Shown: piece after piece, positions 18,919-26,936 of the stretch | Layout of the letters: each line of letters begins with the position of its first letter | How positions within the stretch are numbered: position 1 is the stretch's first letter | Assembly (NCBI GenBank): GCA_049602155.1 | Contig: JBMYRH010000002.1 | Coordinates: 248,001 to 312,000 of the forward strand | Origin: JBMYRH01 sp049602155 | GTDB taxonomy: Bacteria > Myxococcota_A > UBA9042 > PHBI01 > JBMYRH01 | Direction: 5' to 3' | Length of the DNA stretch: 64,000 nucleotides | The notes under the pieces: generated by a model | The model's input: the letters and a program-made list of their open reading frames with translations, nothing else | What the model was told of the DNA's origin: nothing | The model's database searches: none | Translations under genes and position numbers: made by a program

Positions 18919-19091
18919 CGTATTCGTCCTCCAGGCCTCGTTCAGCGGGCCCCTTCGGCGAGCATCCTACTGCCATCATCCGCCCTGATTCAAGCGGACT
19001 TGCGGTCTCTGGCCGTTGCAGCCTCCGAGACGCGCTGCTACCTTTCAGTCCTGGATCAATGATCACCCTCATCGAACACCCGAGGTCCCCT

Positions 19092-21428
19092 GTGCGACGC
19101 GAACGAACTCTTCAACTGATGCTCACCTGCCTGACGGCGATTGCGCTGGTCTTCACTCTGTCCCTCACCGGCTGCGGTGACGACGGAGGAGATGGCGACA
19201 CGGAGACCGAGGTCTGTGAAGCTCAAGATGGCCAGTGCCCGAACATCTGTGACCACGGTGCAGGGGTCGAGGGCGAGACCTGCGCCGGGACGACCGACTG
19301 CGATTGCGGCCTCTTCTGTAAAGGGGGCACATGCGCGCCGTACGAGGGATCGAATGAGGGCTGCAGTTGCACTCAGTCGACATCGGCCTCCGACGCCACG
19401 GGCGGCGGTGACACTGGTGCTGATGACCCAGGGGCGGACACATCTGGAGGCGGTGACGACCCCGGTGACGGCCCGGTCGATGATTGCCCGCAAAACGCGC
19501 CAGAGAACTGGATGTGCAATCCGTACTGCCAAACGGGGTGCGCGGAGGGTCAAGCGTGCACCTTCAGCGGTGGAGCGGGCGCCTGTGCGCCAGCCGGCAC
19601 GGCGGACATGGGAGAGGTCTGCTCGGGCAGTTCATGCTTGCCCGGCCACGCGTGTATCCAGTTCACGGGCGATCCGGCCTCGACGTGCCGACGCTTCTGC
19701 ATCACGGACGCCGATTGTGGGGACGATCGGAAGTGCAATCTGACGGTGAACGGGATGTTCACGGTCTGCAGTGAGCCGACCATCGGCTGCGACCTCTTCG
19801 CCGACGCCGACACGGCCTGCGACGAGGGCCAAGGCTGCTACTACAACAACCAGACGAGCCAATGCATGCCTGCCGGGACCAAGCAGGGCGGCGACGCCGT
19901 GGAGGGGACCTGCGTCGGTGGTTCGGTCACCTGCGCGGTCGACGCACAGTGCACAGCGTGCGACGGCTTTGTTGCAGACGCTGATGCCCAGGCAGGGGTC
20001 TGCCTCGGGACCGACAAGGTCTGCAACTCGCATGATGAATGTCAGCAGTGTGATGGCTACGTCGCCTCAGCACCTGAGGATGTGCCCGGGGTGTGCAGCA
20101 ATGACGGGGTGACCTCGTGCGCGGTTGATGGTGACTGCGGGGGCACGTGTGAGGGGTACGTACCCGGGACCAACGAGACGATGGGCACCTGCGACGATGG
20201 CGGTGACACGCCGTGTGCGACCGATGATGAGTGCGCCGAGGGCGTGACCTGTGTGGGCTTCGAGGGGGCGGTGCCCGAGACCGGCGGGGCCTGTGCAGGA
20301 TCCGATGCGGCGGTCGAGTGCTTCGGCGACGCCGAGTGCTCCGGGGCCTGTGAGGGCTTTATGGCCGCGGGCTCCGAGGTGATGGGCGTCTGCTCGGACG
20401 GCATGGAGCCGGCGAACAGCTGCACCACGAACGCCGATTGCACGCAGATGTGCGAGGGCTTGGTCGAGGCATCCAATGAGACCCCTGGGGTCTGCGCCTA
20501 TGACGGGGTCACGGAGTGCACGGACGCTCAGCCCTGTGTCTCGAGCTGTGATGGCGCGGTGGCAGGCGGCCAAGGTGAGATCTGCGGCGTGGCCAATGAT
20601 TGTGTTGCAGGGCTTCAGTGTTTGGTCGTCTGCACCGACATTTGCAGCCTCGATGGCTCCGCTGGGATCCCCTGCTCGGGCTGCCCGGTCGAGTCGATGG
20701 AGATCAACGCGGACAACAACATGGGCATTTGCATCGACGAGAATGTCCCTGCTGCCTGTGACCTCTACAACCCCGCGGACAGCGGCTGCGGCCCGGGCGA
20801 GGCATGCTATTCACTGCGGGGCGGCCATGGTTGCCTCAGCGCAGGCACTCAGGCCGAGGGCTCTGAGTGCAAGTTCTCGAACGATTGCTCGGCTGGTAAC
20901 CTCTGCATCAACAGCATGTGCCTCGAGGCCTGCGACAAGAACGCGGCAGAGGGTGCGCCTGAGTCCTGTGGTGTGAAGTGTGACAACACAGAGGCCGGCT
21001 CACTCAACCCGGCGATTTGGGGGATTGGCTTCTGTAAAGACGCCCCACCAGCCGAGCCATGCAGCTTCTGGGAGCAGGACTGCAGTGGCGGTAAAGTCTG
21101 CTACGGCACGGTCCTCGGTGAGGCCTGCATGACCCCAGACGGGACCGCTGGGGAGGGCGCGGGGTGTAGCCGCAACCAAGACTGCGCCCCCGGGCTCGTA
21201 TGCCCCTCATCGAACAGCCCGAACTCGGGCATGTGCACTCGCCCCTGCAGCATCGTGATCCCCGACTTCGACGGATCGATGACGGACTGCGGGTCGAATT
21301 CCGACTGCGGGCTCCCGGAGTCGTGCATCGGCGGCAAGTGCGCGGTGCCTTACTGCGCGGATGATTGCTCTGGTGCGGCGGCTGAGCCGGTCACGACGGA
21401 CAGTCAGATCGGCACGTGCAGCCAGTAA
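19092..21428 (+). CDS. Cys-rich repeat lipoprotein
   Basis: A 778-residue lipoprotein. GTG 19092, with a GAGGT site, gives a compact signal peptide with lipobox LTGC; the ATG at 19059 would add 11 residues and lacks a ribosome site. An acidic Gly/Asp linker is followed by disulfide-rich modules. From about residue 270 to 500 there are about seven repeats of 30-35 residues, each with four to five Cys and ending CxG(F/Y/L)xA, of a type I do not recognise. EGF-like or WAP-like blocks (SDCGLPESCIGGKC) follow. The stop codon shares one base with the next start, so the two lipoproteins are coupled. Confidence 0.82.
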   Translation: MRRERTLQLMLTCLTAIALVFTLSLTGCGDDGGDGDTETEVCEAQDGQCPNICDHGAGVEGETCAGTTDCDCGLFCKGGTCAPYEGSNEGCSCTQSTSASDATGGGDTGADDPGADTSGGGDDPGDGPVDDCPQNAPENWMCNPYCQTGCAEGQACTFSGGAGACAPAGTADMGEVCSGSSCLPGHACIQFTGDPASTCRRFCITDADCGDDRKCNLTVNGMFTVCSEPTIGCDLFADADTACDEGQGCYYNNQTSQCMPAGTKQGGDAVEGTCVGGSVTCAVDAQCTACDGFVADADAQAGVCLGTDKVCNSHDECQQCDGYVASAPEDVPGVCSNDGVTSCAVDGDCGGTCEGYVPGTNETMGTCDDGGDTPCATDDECAEGVTCVGFEGAVPETGGACAGSDAAVECFGDAECSGACEGFMAAGSEVMGVCSDGMEPANSCTTNADCTQMCEGLVEASNETPGVCAYDGVTECTDAQPCVSSCDGAVAGGQGEICGVANDCVAGLQCLVVCTDICSLDGSAGIPCSGCPVESMEINADNNMGICIDENVPAACDLYNPADSGCGPGEACYSLRGGHGCLSAGTQAEGSECKFSNDCSAGNLCINSMCLEACDKNAAEGAPESCGVKCDNTEAGSLNPAIWGIGFCKDAPPAEPCSFWEQDCSGGKVCYGTVLGEACMTPDGTAGEGAGCSRNQDCAPGLVCPSSNSPNSGMCTRPCSIVIPDFDGSMTDCGSNSDCGLPESCIGGKCAVPYCADDCSGAAAEPVTTDSQIGTCSQ

Positions 21429-21925
21429 TGGTGCGACGCCGACAGCTGAGTTCATGGCTGCTCGTCCTCTTGCTCGTCGGAGCAGGAGCGTCCGGATGTG
21501 CCGCGACCCAGGCCGTCCTCGGAGACGAGGGCGCGACCTGCGATAAGGACGCCGATTGCACGGAGGGGCTGACCTGCAAGGGATCGATGTGTACCCCTGA
21601 GCGCTCGCGAGTGGGTCAGGTCTGCGTGACCGATAAAGGATGCATGGAGCGCCTATCGTGTCTTCAGGGCCGCTGCTCGGAGGGGCACGCCTCTGCGGCC
21701 GAGGTCATGGCCGCGTGTCAGCACCTTCGCGGCCTGATGGAGGCGACGACACAGCTCGTCACCGCGGGCTCGGGGGAAGCGCCTGATGCCGCGCAGATGG
21801 CCCTTGAGATGGCGGCCTTCGGGATGGAGTGCCGTGAGCGGCTCATCGAGAGCGGCACGACCCGCGAAAAGGCCGCATGCATTGCGCAGGTCAAGGCGCT
21901 CGAGCTCGCTCAGGATTGCCCTTAG
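21428..21925 (+). CDS. small Cys-rich lipoprotein
   Basis: A 165-residue protein whose ATG overlaps the TAA of the preceding gene (TAATG). The signal peptide runs from MVRRRQ to the lipobox ASGC. Two short Cys modules (CDKDADCTEGLTCKGSMC and CVTDKGCMERLSCLQGRC) follow, of the same style as the upstream protein. The C-terminal 80 residues are helical with three Cys. It probably assembles with or on the upstream lipoprotein. No family is recognised. Confidence 0.78.
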   Translation: MVRRRQLSSWLLVLLLVGAGASGCAATQAVLGDEGATCDKDADCTEGLTCKGSMCTPERSRVGQVCVTDKGCMERLSCLQGRCSEGHASAAEVMAACQHLRGLMEATTQLVTAGSGEAPDAAQMALEMAAFGMECRERLIESGTTREKAACIAQVKALELAQDCP

Positions 21926-21968
21926 GTCCGCGGTCGGGGCGCGCTGCGTAGCCTAGCCTCTCGACGCA

Positions 21969-23024
21969 CTAAGCGGTGAGGGCAGCCTCTTGCTTGGCCT
22001 GTCGCGCGATCGCTGCGTCTGTCGGCCGACGATCTGAGTAGTCGCTCCACAGGTGGGTCTGTTCATCGACAAGGCGAAGGCGCCACGACTTGAGGATCGT
22101 CCCCCAAGTCAGCGTCGGGACGGACGCAAACATCGGCACGGCGTGGTGTGCTTCGCGCAGACGATAGTTGGGGACCTTCGGCGCGAGGTGGTGGATGTGG
22201 TGGTAGTTGATGTAGCCAGCGAACCACTCGGCCACCGGGTTCATCTTGAGGTACGACGACCCCTCGAGTGCGGCGCGCTCGTAGTCCCACTCCTCCGCAG
22301 GTGCCCAGTACGCATGGTCGTAATGGTGCTGGACATAGAAGAGTGAGAGTCCCCAGAACGCGGCGCTGATGGTCAACGGCGCGAAGATGTCGATCACCGC
22401 GCTCCAGCCGAGCCACTCGCTCAGTCCGTAGAGGACAATCGCCCAGACGACGTTGTTGGCCCAGACTCCGATTCGTTGGCGCCAGTTGACGCTCCGGAAG
22501 CTCAGCCTGAACTCACAGAGGAAGAGCCAGAGACCGCCGATGGAGAAGAGCACAAAGGGGTTCCTATAGAAGCGGTACCACATGCGCTCATACCAAGGAG
22601 CCTTCGCGAATTCTTCGACGCCCATGACCCAGAAGTAGCCGATCCCAGCGTCCTCGATTTGTCCGGACTTCGCGTGATGGATTGCGTGACCATGCCGCCA
22701 CTGGAGGTACGGGGTGAAGGCCATCGCCCCGGTCCAGAACCCGACGATGTCGTTGGCGCGACGGGACTTGAAGAAGGACCCATGACCGCAGTCGTGGTTG
22801 ATGATGAACAGGCGCACGGTCAGCAGGCCCGCGAAGCCCCCGAGGACCGCGGTGATCCAGTACGGTTGGTCAAGGCTCCAGATCATCAACGCCCACGTCG
22901 CGAAGTAGGCGATGAGCGTGTTCACCAGTTGCCAGATGCTTCGGGCGAGGCTCGGCTCGCGGAACGGCTTAACGAGCTTCTGCCAGTTCTCTTCTGACGT
23001 CGGGTTTTCGACACTGCTGACCAT
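21969..23024 (-). CDS. membrane fatty acid desaturase
   Basis: A 351-residue integral membrane desaturase introducing a double bond into acyl chains of lipids or acyl-CoA/ACP. All three histidine boxes are present: HDCGHGS at 77-83, HGHAIHH at 111-117 and HHIHH at 275-279, plus a further HHYDH near 233. Four hydrophobic segments flank them as in FA_desaturase proteins of the DesA type. The start at 23024 is chosen since GGGAGC lies upstream and the longer reading would translate across a clear operator palindrome. That palindrome at 23042-23055 and a direct repeat at 23133-23154 suggest transcriptional control by membrane lipid status. Confidence 0.9.
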   Translation of the reverse strand: MVSSVENPTSEENWQKLVKPFREPSLARSIWQLVNTLIAYFATWALMIWSLDQPYWITAVLGGFAGLLTVRLFIINHDCGHGSFFKSRRANDIVGFWTGAMAFTPYLQWRHGHAIHHAKSGQIEDAGIGYFWVMGVEEFAKAPWYERMWYRFYRNPFVLFSIGGLWLFLCEFRLSFRSVNWRQRIGVWANNVVWAIVLYGLSEWLGWSAVIDIFAPLTISAAFWGLSLFYVQHHYDHAYWAPAEEWDYERAALEGSSYLKMNPVAEWFAGYINYHHIHHLAPKVPNYRLREAHHAVPMFASVPTLTWGTILKSWRLRLVDEQTHLWSDYSDRRPTDAAIARQAKQEAALTA

Positions 23025-23041
23025 CGTTTGGGCTCCCAAAA

Positions 23042-23055
23042 TGAAACGCGTTTCA
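23042..23055. promoter_or_regulatory. palindromic operator before the desaturase gene
   Basis: The perfect palindrome TGAAACGCGTTTCA ends 18 bases before the desaturase start. Its core GAAAC-N2-GTTTC matches the general form of sites bound by TetR-type fatty-acid regulators of the PsrA kind (C/G AAAC N2-4 GTTT C/G). It probably represses the desaturase in response to acyl-CoA, though the regulator is not in this window. Confidence 0.65.
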
Positions 23056-23132
23056 ACGGTACTGATGACATGAGTCCGAGGCGCACTCCAGCGCGACCCT
23101 ACACCAACGAAGGCGTGACCGTGTTTTCGGAT

Positions 23133-23154
23133 GCACAATAGTTTGCACAATAGA
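23133..23154. repeat. direct repeat upstream of the desaturase gene
   Basis: Two exact copies of TGCACAATAG separated by two bases, giving a 12-base spacing, about one helical turn. They lie about 110 bases before the start and could form a second regulator site. Confidence 0.55.
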
Positions 23155-23277
23155 GACGCAGTCTTGGGTTTACGCCGTGCCCAGCTGAGAAAGATGTGCT
23201 CACGTAAAATCTCTGTGAATGCGAGACTGGGGCCGACTGCGAGTCCCCGGCGAGCGGTCGTCCGTGATCAGCTCTGC

Positions 23278-25479
23278 TCAATGCCACGGGTAGCGGAACG
23301 TGACCTTGAGCTGGAGCGATTGGAAGGCGAGGGTCGTCGCATCGCCGTCGAGGTCCGCTTGGTAGACCAAGAACAGGTCGCTGCCGGGGAGGTAGGACCA
23401 GCGCAGCCGTGACTGGAATTGCAGGCGATTTTCCAGCTGACTCCAGCCGACCTGCACTTTGATCCCGAGGTCGGGGAGGAAGTCGGCGTTCATCGCGCCG
23501 TTGATGACGAGGGAGTCGAAGTCGCCGCCGTCATCAAACGTGGCGTGATCGTAGCGGGCGTCGCCCATGAAGCGGAGCGCCTGGATAGGGCGCAGGGTCG
23601 CGGAGAGGCCCGCCGTGGCGATGGTGCCGTTAAAGTAGTCCCCCAGGGCGACGTAGGGGCTGACCTTGAGTGGCGCATTATGCGGCGTCCAGAAAGAGAG
23701 GCTGGTCATGAGGGCCTCGTAGCGTCCCGGTTGGATCGTCTTAGGCCCGACCTCGAAGGCGTCGTTGATGAGCTCTGAGTTGAAGTTTACCTCCAGCTCG
23801 GCGCCATAGCCGCTCGCTCCGTAGATCCCAACCCCAGCCCCGGTCCCCCAATCCAATAGGGACTCGAAGGTCTCGTCGGTGACGACCTTGCCTCCGACCA
23901 TGATGCGAATTTTCTCTAGGCCCATGACCCCGGGGCGCGGCTCGACGAGGAGCCCCCCGTCGAAGGACTGAATGGCGGTCCTTCGGATGAAGCCCAGATC
24001 GGCTTGGAAGTCCGGGTGAACGTAGAGGTAGGTAAGCTCCGGCCGGACGAGTTCACCGCGCCACCTCAGCTTCGCGCCTGCCATCCCGCCGATGAGGCCC
24101 GGCTCCTCTGCTTGTCCGTCATCGTCCAAGGAGACGGCGGCGAAGCCCTCAGCGAGCATCGGTGTGCCGCTCCCGCGCCACGCGCCGTCGACGCCGATGA
24201 CGAGGTTGTGGTCGTTGAGGTCACTCATCGACTGGCGATGGGTCATCATCAGGCCCAGGTTTGAGCCGCCACCGAGCTCGTATTGGGCGCGGAAGACGCC
24301 GTGAGAGGTGTCTGGTAGGTCCGATGTCGCCAAGGAGGTGACATGCAGCAGGCTCATCTGGAGCGCCTCTGTGGGACGAGCGGTCACCTTGAGCCCCTCG
24401 ACGATAGGGACCTCTTCACCGTTGTGGAGACCGATTCGGCGGGTATGAAGCAGCTGATACGAGCCCCCAAAGCCGAACTGAAAGAGCGCCATGTTTGAGA
24501 GGAAAAAGTCGCGCTTCTCGGGCAAGAAGAGCCCGAAGCGGCCCAGGTTGACGATGCGGTTATCGAGGTCGACTTGTGCGAAGTCGGTGTTCAAGGTCAG
24601 GTCGATCTGCGCGGGTCCGAAGTCCACTCGGGCGTCGAGGCCACCGTTGTACACGGGCTCGTAGACGGTCGCTTCACTCGCGCCGTCCGAAGGTTCATGA
24701 CGAAAGCCGCCTAGGCCATAGGCAGTGACATACCAGTCCTTTAGGACCCCTGGGCCTTCGCCGCTGGCCTCAAGGCGGCGCGACAGCTCATCGAGCCCGA
24801 GGAGGTCCCCGTATAAGCTCGCGGACACAGGGGTGAAGGGTGGCGGCATCAACGACCAGTCATAGGTCGCGTTGCGTCGTGGGTGATCGCGGCTGATGTT
24901 GAGCCCCACGCGCGCCGGCGCCTCGGCCGGGTCCACATCGAGGGACGACCATGGCAGGCGGAACTCCGCTGACCACCCCGAGGCGTCCTGGCTGGTCGCC
25001 CCTTGCCAGATCACGTCGAACTCAAGGCGGAACCCTCCCTCGTTGATCCCGAGGTACTCAAGGCGCGCGTTGGCGGGGTTGATCGCGAACCCGAGGGTCG
25101 TGCGCTTATCGCTCTTGATGTCGAGCTTCACGCTGACGACGTCGTCGGCGAACATCGCCGTCGTGTCTCGGGTACGGACGTTCGCGCTGATCGTCTCGGC
25201 TTGGCTGTCCTCGCAACGGACCGCGATATAGAGCGCCTCTTTGTCAAAGAGGACACGGAGGGTCGTCGCGTCCTCTGGGACCGCCCGCAGGGTTGGCTTT
25301 CGCTCGACAAACCCACCGGCGATAGGCGCCTGCTTCCACGCCTCCTCATCGAGCACACCGTCGATTTGGATCGCGCTCTCGGTCCACATTGCGTCCAGTG
25401 AAGGGCGCTCATCGGCCTGCGCTGGCGCCCCCCACACCACGAGCATGAGCCCGAATAACGCGCCGTATTTCAGCCCCAT
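23278..25479 (-). CDS. DUF5916-type outer-membrane protein with CBM9-like domain
   Basis: A 733-residue exported protein with a cleavable signal peptide (cleaved near AQA). Residues about 35-215 resemble the CBM9-like carbohydrate-binding domain (IQIDGVLDEEAWKQA). The rest matches DUF5916: the signature LNTDFAQVDLDNRIVNLGRF followed by LPEKRDFFL is clear. The C-terminal half is beta-barrel-like and ends in RYPWH. The function of the family is unknown; association with surface glycans or export is often proposed. It overlaps the upstream hydrolase by 10 bases, forming an operon on the minus strand. Confidence 0.88.
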   Translation of the reverse strand: MGLKYGALFGLMLVVWGAPAQADERPSLDAMWTESAIQIDGVLDEEAWKQAPIAGGFVERKPTLRAVPEDATTLRVLFDKEALYIAVRCEDSQAETISANVRTRDTTAMFADDVVSVKLDIKSDKRTTLGFAINPANARLEYLGINEGGFRLEFDVIWQGATSQDASGWSAEFRLPWSSLDVDPAEAPARVGLNISRDHPRRNATYDWSLMPPPFTPVSASLYGDLLGLDELSRRLEASGEGPGVLKDWYVTAYGLGGFRHEPSDGASEATVYEPVYNGGLDARVDFGPAQIDLTLNTDFAQVDLDNRIVNLGRFGLFLPEKRDFFLSNMALFQFGFGGSYQLLHTRRIGLHNGEEVPIVEGLKVTARPTEALQMSLLHVTSLATSDLPDTSHGVFRAQYELGGGSNLGLMMTHRQSMSDLNDHNLVIGVDGAWRGSGTPMLAEGFAAVSLDDDGQAEEPGLIGGMAGAKLRWRGELVRPELTYLYVHPDFQADLGFIRRTAIQSFDGGLLVEPRPGVMGLEKIRIMVGGKVVTDETFESLLDWGTGAGVGIYGASGYGAELEVNFNSELINDAFEVGPKTIQPGRYEALMTSLSFWTPHNAPLKVSPYVALGDYFNGTIATAGLSATLRPIQALRFMGDARYDHATFDDGGDFDSLVINGAMNADFLPDLGIKVQVGWSQLENRLQFQSRLRWSYLPGSDLFLVYQADLDGDATTLAFQSLQLKVTFRYPWH

Positions 25480-26330
25480 GCTGCCAACTCCTTCATGGGC
25501 TCGGTCGCGTGATAGCGCCCGCGGTCATCTTGGTCGACCCGGCTCATCGCGACCTCGGGATCATGGGTATAGAAGAGCCGCCCGCCGCGCGCCACGAGGT
25601 CACCCAGCAACGCCGTCTTCTCGTCGATGAGTCGCTCCGGGTAGCGGTCGTAGCCCATCGTGATGGGCAGGTGGACCCAGGGCACGCCAGGGATCAGGTC
25701 TGCGGCGAAGACCACAGGGCCCTTCTCGGTCGCGATCTCGGTCAGTAATAAGCCAGGCGTGTGCCCTTCGCTTCGATGGAAGCGGTACCCTTCACCGAGG
25801 ACCGCCGAATGCTCGCCCGTGACCGCTTCGAGCCGCCCTGACTCCGCGAGCTGCCGGTTCAGTGACGGGATGAACGACGCCCGGTCCCGCGGGTGCGGCG
25901 CTTGGGCGCGCTCCCAAGCCTCGGCGCCGACGACAAATTGTGCGTTCGGGAAGAGGAGCGTTGACTCCTCACCCTCTCGCCACGGCGACAGCAGCCCGCC
26001 GACGTGGTCAAAGTGGAGGTGGGAGAGGACCACGACGTCGATCTCTTCGTGGGTGAGCCCTAAGCCCTCGAGGGAGCGCAGCAGCACGTGGTCGGTCTCG
26101 ACGATGCCGAAGCGGTCTGCCATCTTTGGCTCGAAGAAGGCTCCCACTCCGGCCTCGAACAAGATGAGGCGCTCAGGCTCCTGAACGAGGAGGCAGCGAC
26201 AGGCCAGTGGGATGCGGTTGCGGTCGTCGGGCGTGATCCATCGGGACCAGAGCGCCTTGGGCGCGTTGCCAAACATGGCGCCGCCGTCGAGACGTTGTGA
26301 ATTGCCGAGGATGGAGGTCAGTGTGCGCAA
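25470..26330 (-). CDS. metallo-beta-lactamase-fold hydrolase (lactonase-like)
   Basis: A 286-residue hydrolase of the AHL-lactonase/AttM-like metallo-beta-lactamase group. The start is TTG at 26330. The conserved N-terminal segment GGAMFGNAPKALW at 16-28 lies upstream of the first internal ATG, so TTG is needed. The metal site HLHFDHVGG is at 104-112, with HTPGLLL and FAADLIPG downstream. It lacks a signal peptide. The 3' end overlaps the DUF5916 gene, so both are probably co-expressed. A lactone substrate is a family-level guess. Confidence 0.86.
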   Translation of the reverse strand: MRTLTSILGNSQRLDGGAMFGNAPKALWSRWITPDDRNRIPLACRCLLVQEPERLILFEAGVGAFFEPKMADRFGIVETDHVLLRSLEGLGLTHEEIDVVVLSHLHFDHVGGLLSPWREGEESTLLFPNAQFVVGAEAWERAQAPHPRDRASFIPSLNRQLAESGRLEAVTGEHSAVLGEGYRFHRSEGHTPGLLLTEIATEKGPVVFAADLIPGVPWVHLPITMGYDRYPERLIDEKTALLGDLVARGGRLFYTHDPEVAMSRVDQDDRGRYHATEPMKELAAWG

Positions 26331-26457
26331 TACAGCCCCTCTGGGAGAACCGGCATATGGTCGCCGTCACCTGAGTGCTTGTCCAGAGCGGGATGGTTCG
26401 AGTACCTCGACGTGGTAGACTCATCACCTGAAGACGAGCGGTCTTCAAGGAGCAGAC

Positions 26458-26901
26458 ATGGCACTCATCGACACCCTCAATGGCGACGTCAAGGCCGCGA
26501 TGAAAGGGGGGGACAAGATCCGCCTCAACACCGTTCGCATGCTGATCGCCGCTCTGAAAAATGAGCGCATCTCGGCAGGCGCGGACCTGTCGGCGGACCA
26601 AGAGCTCCAGCTCCTGGCGACCCAAGCAAAGCGGCGCCGCGAGAGCATCACTCTCTACCAGGAGGGGGGCCGCGAGGACCTCGCGGCGCAGGAGTCAGCC
26701 GAGCTGACCGTGATCGAAGGGTACCTCCCTGAGCAGCTCACAGAAGACGATGTGCGCGCGATGGTGGTCGACATCATGGCGGCGACCGGCGCGGAGTCGA
26801 TGCGCGACATGGGCAAGGTCATGGGGCAGCTCATGCCGAAGCTCAAGGGGCGCTTTGACGGTAAGTTGGCTAAGGGAGTGGTCCAGTCCGCGCTTCAATA
26901 A
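26458..26901 (+). CDS. yqeY: GatB/YqeY-domain protein
   Basis: A 147-residue YqeY protein resembling the C-terminal tail domain of the GatB amidotransferase subunit. The diagnostic text is MALIDTLNGDVKAAMKGGDKIRLNTVRMLIAALKN in form, QAKRRRES, and the C-terminal MGKVMGQLMPKLKGRFDGK. GGAG lies just before the ATG. YqeY proteins probably assist tRNA-dependent amidotransfer, though this is not proven. It ends where the large Cys-repeat gene begins. Confidence 0.92.
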   Translation: MALIDTLNGDVKAAMKGGDKIRLNTVRMLIAALKNERISAGADLSADQELQLLATQAKRRRESITLYQEGGREDLAAQESAELTVIEGYLPEQLTEDDVRAMVVDIMAATGAESMRDMGKVMGQLMPKLKGRFDGKLAKGVVQSALQ

Positions 26902-26936
26902 CCGGAGGCCTCGGGGTTTTCCTCGGGCTCGTCACC

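Noticed and set aside
23042..23055. CcpA/LacI-type cre site
   Set aside because: The central dinucleotide is GC rather than CG, which fits TetR-type sites better.
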